Of a DNA stretch of 64,000 nucleotides, positions 60,512 to 64,000 are shown one piece after another. Position numbers and translations under genes: made by a program. Numbering within the stretch: position 1 is the stretch's first letter; the number at the start of each line of letters is the position of its first letter. The notes below the pieces were generated by a model. The model ran no database searches, was not told the DNA's origin, and saw only the letters and a program-made list of their open reading frames with translations. The DNA comes from Collinsella sp. (GTDB lineage: Bacteria; Actinomycetota; Coriobacteriia; Coriobacteriales; Coriobacteriaceae), in the NCBI GenBank assembly GCA_019414055.1, contig DXMV01000018.1, forward strand, positions 1 to 64,000. Reading direction: 5' to 3'.

Positions 60512-61594
60512 TTGTCTTTATCCCATCCTTTGCCTCGCGAGCTGACGCGCCCCGTGCATGTGGGCGGCGTGCAGATCGGTGGCGGCGCGCCGGTGGTGGT
60601 CCAATCTATGACCTGCACCGATACCGCCGATGCCCAGGCAACGCTTGCGCAAGTGTGCGCGTTGGCGCAGGCTGGCTGCGATATCGTGCGCGTGAGTGTG
60701 CCCACCGAGGCCGCACTTGAGGGTTTCCGCACCATCTGTGCCGAGTCTCCGGTGCCGATTGTCGCCGATATCCACTTTAACCATAAGCTCGCCATTGGTG
60801 CCGTTGAGGCCGGTGCTGCCAAGCTGCGCATCAATCCCGGCAATATCGGCGATTGGGCCAAGGTTGACGCGGTGATCGATGCTGCGGGTGCCGCGGGCTG
60901 TGCGATTCGTATCGGCGTCAATGCCGGTTCGCTTGAGCAGGATATCGCCGAGCGCGACGACCTCACGCAGCCCGAAAAGCTTGTGATGTCGAGCGAGCGT
61001 TTCGTCAAGCATTTTGAAGACCGCGGCTTTACGAACATTGTGCTTTCGGCCAAGGCCCATAGCGTGCAGACGACGCTCGATACCTATCGAGCCCTGTCGC
61101 GTGAGATTCCCCACGTTCCGCTTCACCTGGGCGTAACTGAGGCAGGTACCAAGCTGCAGGGCACCATCAAGAGCTCGGTGGGCCTTGGTATCCTGCTGTC
61201 TGAGGGTATCGGTGACACCATGCGCGTCTCGCTCACGGCCGATCCGGTTGAGGAGCCGCCGGTCGCCTGGGGAATTTTGCAGTCGTTGGGCCTGCGTCGC
61301 CGCGGCCCCGAGATTGTCTCGTGCCCCACGTGCGCCCGCTGTCAGGTTAACCTGATTCCTATCGCCGAGGAAGTAACCGAGCGGCTTAAGAACTATACCG
61401 CGCCGCTTTCGATTGCCGTCATGGGATGTGCCGTTAATGGTCCCGGTGAGGCTTCTGATGCCGACCTGGGCGTTGCTTGCGGACGTGGTCAGGCCCTGCT
61501 CTTTTCGCATGGCCAGATCATTGGTAAAGTAGCTGAGGATCAAATTGTCGACGCGCTTATGGCCGAGGTCGACAAGCTTATTGAGGAGAAATAA
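60512..61594 (+). CDS. ispG: 4-hydroxy-3-methylbut-2-enyl diphosphate synthase
   Basis: This [4Fe-4S] enzyme makes HMBPP, the penultimate step of the MEP pathway. The 360 residues contain VVVQSMTCTDTADAQATLAQV, VADIHFNHKLAI, KLRINPGNIGD and the C-terminal cluster ligands in SCPTCARC and VMGCAVNGPGEASDADLG. The TTG at 60512 follows GGGGAG at eight bases; longer frames lie inside the protease gene. proS starts immediately after the stop. Confidence 0.96.
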   Translation: MSLSHPLPRELTRPVHVGGVQIGGGAPVVVQSMTCTDTADAQATLAQVCALAQAGCDIVRVSVPTEAALEGFRTICAESPVPIVADIHFNHKLAIGAVEAGAAKLRINPGNIGDWAKVDAVIDAAGAAGCAIRIGVNAGSLEQDIAERDDLTQPEKLVMSSERFVKHFEDRGFTNIVLSAKAHSVQTTLDTYRALSREIPHVPLHLGVTEAGTKLQGTIKSSVGLGILLSEGIGDTMRVSLTADPVEEPPVAWGILQSLGLRRRGPEIVSCPTCARCQVNLIPIAEEVTERLKNYTAPLSIAVMGCAVNGPGEASDADLGVACGRGQALLFSHGQIIGKVAEDQIVDALMAEVDKLIEEK

Positions 61595-63316
<1,722 letters not shown>

Positions 63317-63346
63317 TCGGCGATTTCGCTTGTAGTTCGATATGCG

Positions 63347-63395
63347 GGACGGCCCCGCATTTCTCCAGATCGGGGAGATGCGGGGCCGTCCTTTT
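63347..63395 (+). terminator. Terminator after proS
   Basis: A long stem formed by GGACGGCCCCGCAT (63347-63360) and ATGCGGGGCCGTCC (63378-63391), extended by TTCTCC/GGGGAG, is followed by TTTT. It ends the uppS-proS run. Confidence 0.88.
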
Positions 63396-63425
63396 ATCTT
63401 CTCGACGTACTCAATCGCTAAAAGG

Positions 63426-63462
63426 AAAACCCCACAGCCCATGCGAGCTGCGGGGTTTTTTC
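63426..63462 (-). terminator. Bidirectional terminator before the APH-like gene
   Basis: AAAACCCC (63426-63433) pairs with GGGGTTTT (63452-63459), with CAGC/GCTG inside. T-rich runs flank it on both strands. On the minus strand it lies about 36 bases after the stop of the kinase-like gene. Confidence 0.7.
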
Positions 63463-63497
63463 TTTGTGCCTCCGATGCGAAATAAATCGCTCAGATA

Positions 63498-64000
63498 TTA
63501 CTGATAATCGACGACGTCGATCCAGTTCTTCAGGAACTCATCGTTCACGTTGCGCTTACGAGCGAGCTCGGAAGCGGCGACGATGCTCGTCCACTGGCGT
63601 ACGACCTGCATAGGCATGTCGGCGCGGTCGCAGTAGAGCTCCAGGTAGGCCTCGGCCTGATCCTTGCTGTTGAGGGCAAAGAGCAGGTAGGTCGTGGCAA
63701 CGTCGGCGGCAGGGGAGCCCTGGGTGGCGTGTGCCCAGTCGCAGACGTACAGCTGGCCGTCGTCGCCGACGATGACGTTGGAGGGGTTGAAGTCGCCGTG
63801 GCAGACCTTGAACTCCTTGGTCATGCCGTCCAAGCGCTCCTGAAGGTTGTAGCGCGTGGTGGCATTGAGCTGATCGAGGCTGTCGATCATGCGGGCGAAC
63901 TTGTCGCGCTGACGGTTGAGCAGCGGGGAGGTGTAGCCGTGGATCTCGATCTGGAGGTCGACGAAGATCTCGAGGTACTCACCAAAGCGCTGGGGCTCGG
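63498..64000 (-). CDS. APH/choline-kinase-fold phosphotransferase (5' end outside window)
   Basis: The last ~167 residues are visible and the frame stays open to the right edge. The sequence includes the catalytic HGDFNPSNVIVGDDGQLY and the DFG-equivalent CDWAHATQGSPAADVA, typical of aminoglycoside-phosphotransferase-fold kinases. LQIEIHGYTSPLLNRQ upstream resembles a family of small uncharacterised APH-like proteins of gut bacteria. The substrate is unknown; antibiotic resistance should not be assumed. The internal ATG at 63890 is not the true start, because conserved-looking sequence continues above it. Confidence 0.8.
   Translation of the reverse strand, partial: EPQRFGEYLEIFVDLQIEIHGYTSPLLNRQRDKFARMIDSLDQLNATTRYNLQERLDGMTKEFKVCHGDFNPSNVIVGDDGQLYVCDWAHATQGSPAADVATTYLLFALNSKDQAEAYLELYCDRADMPMQVVRQWTSIVAASELARKRNVNDEFLKNWIDVVDYQ

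Noticed and set aside
63498..64000. Aminoglycoside resistance gene
   Set aside because: The APH-fold motifs are shared by many kinases with other substrates, and the N-terminal half is outside the window, so resistance cannot be claimed.

Overview
The window looks like chromosomal DNA of a Coriobacteriia actinobacterium, most probably Collinsella or a close relative (inference from GC-rich codon usage, frequent TTG/GTG starts, gene order and protein sequence; no database search was possible). Almost everything from 2.4 kb onward is densely packed housekeeping sequence. The first 2.3 kb is accessory.

Region 1 (1-2316) has no intact gene. It opens with the 3' end of an IS21-type istB with its terminal repeats. 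These lie against a truncated istA on the other strand, which suggests one IS21-family element inside another. A more AT-rich stretch follows, with several intrinsic terminators; three of them are preceded by sigma70-like promoters at the right distance for RNAs of about 60-80 nt. Two related ~120-bp foldback repeats close the region.

Region 2 (2405-12080, minus strand) is one long aromatic amino acid block: DAHP synthase, tyrA, aroB, aroA, aroC, pheA, a fused aroE-aroK, aroQ, and finally glf (UDP-galactopyranose mutase). It encodes every step from erythrose-4-phosphate plus PEP to prephenate and onward to phenylpyruvate and 4-hydroxyphenylpyruvate. A strong terminator in the leader ahead of the DAHP synthase gene suggests attenuation. 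tRNA-Arg(CCG) lies next to it on the plus strand.

Region 3 (12.4-25.4 kb, plus) holds a P-type cation ATPase, a zinc-ribbon membrane protein, a cyclophilin, a TPR membrane protein, the cell-elongation cluster mreB-mreC-mreD-PBP2-rodA, and a DUF697-like membrane protein.

Region 4 (25.4-36.2 kb) is a ribosome and tRNA block: radical SAM/DUF2344 pair, rplU, rpmA, obgE, nadD, yqeK, rsfS, then divergent dinB, then rpsP, khpA, rimM, trmD, lepB.

Region 5 (36.3-46.2 kb) carries glyQ-glyS, the PPDK regulatory protein and pyruvate phosphate dikinase. It also carries a 935-residue secreted protein whose middle resembles an aerolysin-type beta-pore-forming module. It sits where lepB and rplS are often direct neighbours.

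Region 6 (46.3-63.3 kb) holds rplS, rnhB, yraN, comM, dprA, trmFO, a Xer recombinase, rpsB, tsf, pyrH, frr, uppS, cdsA, dxr, an M50 site-2 protease with an unusual inserted domain, ispG and proS. It links translation, isoprenoid and envelope lipid synthesis. The window ends inside a minus-strand APH-family kinase.

The best candidates for something undescribed are the aerolysin-like secreted protein, the tandem small-RNA candidates with foldback repeats in region 1, the inserted domain in the M50 protease, and the Xer gene that seems to need a non-standard start codon.
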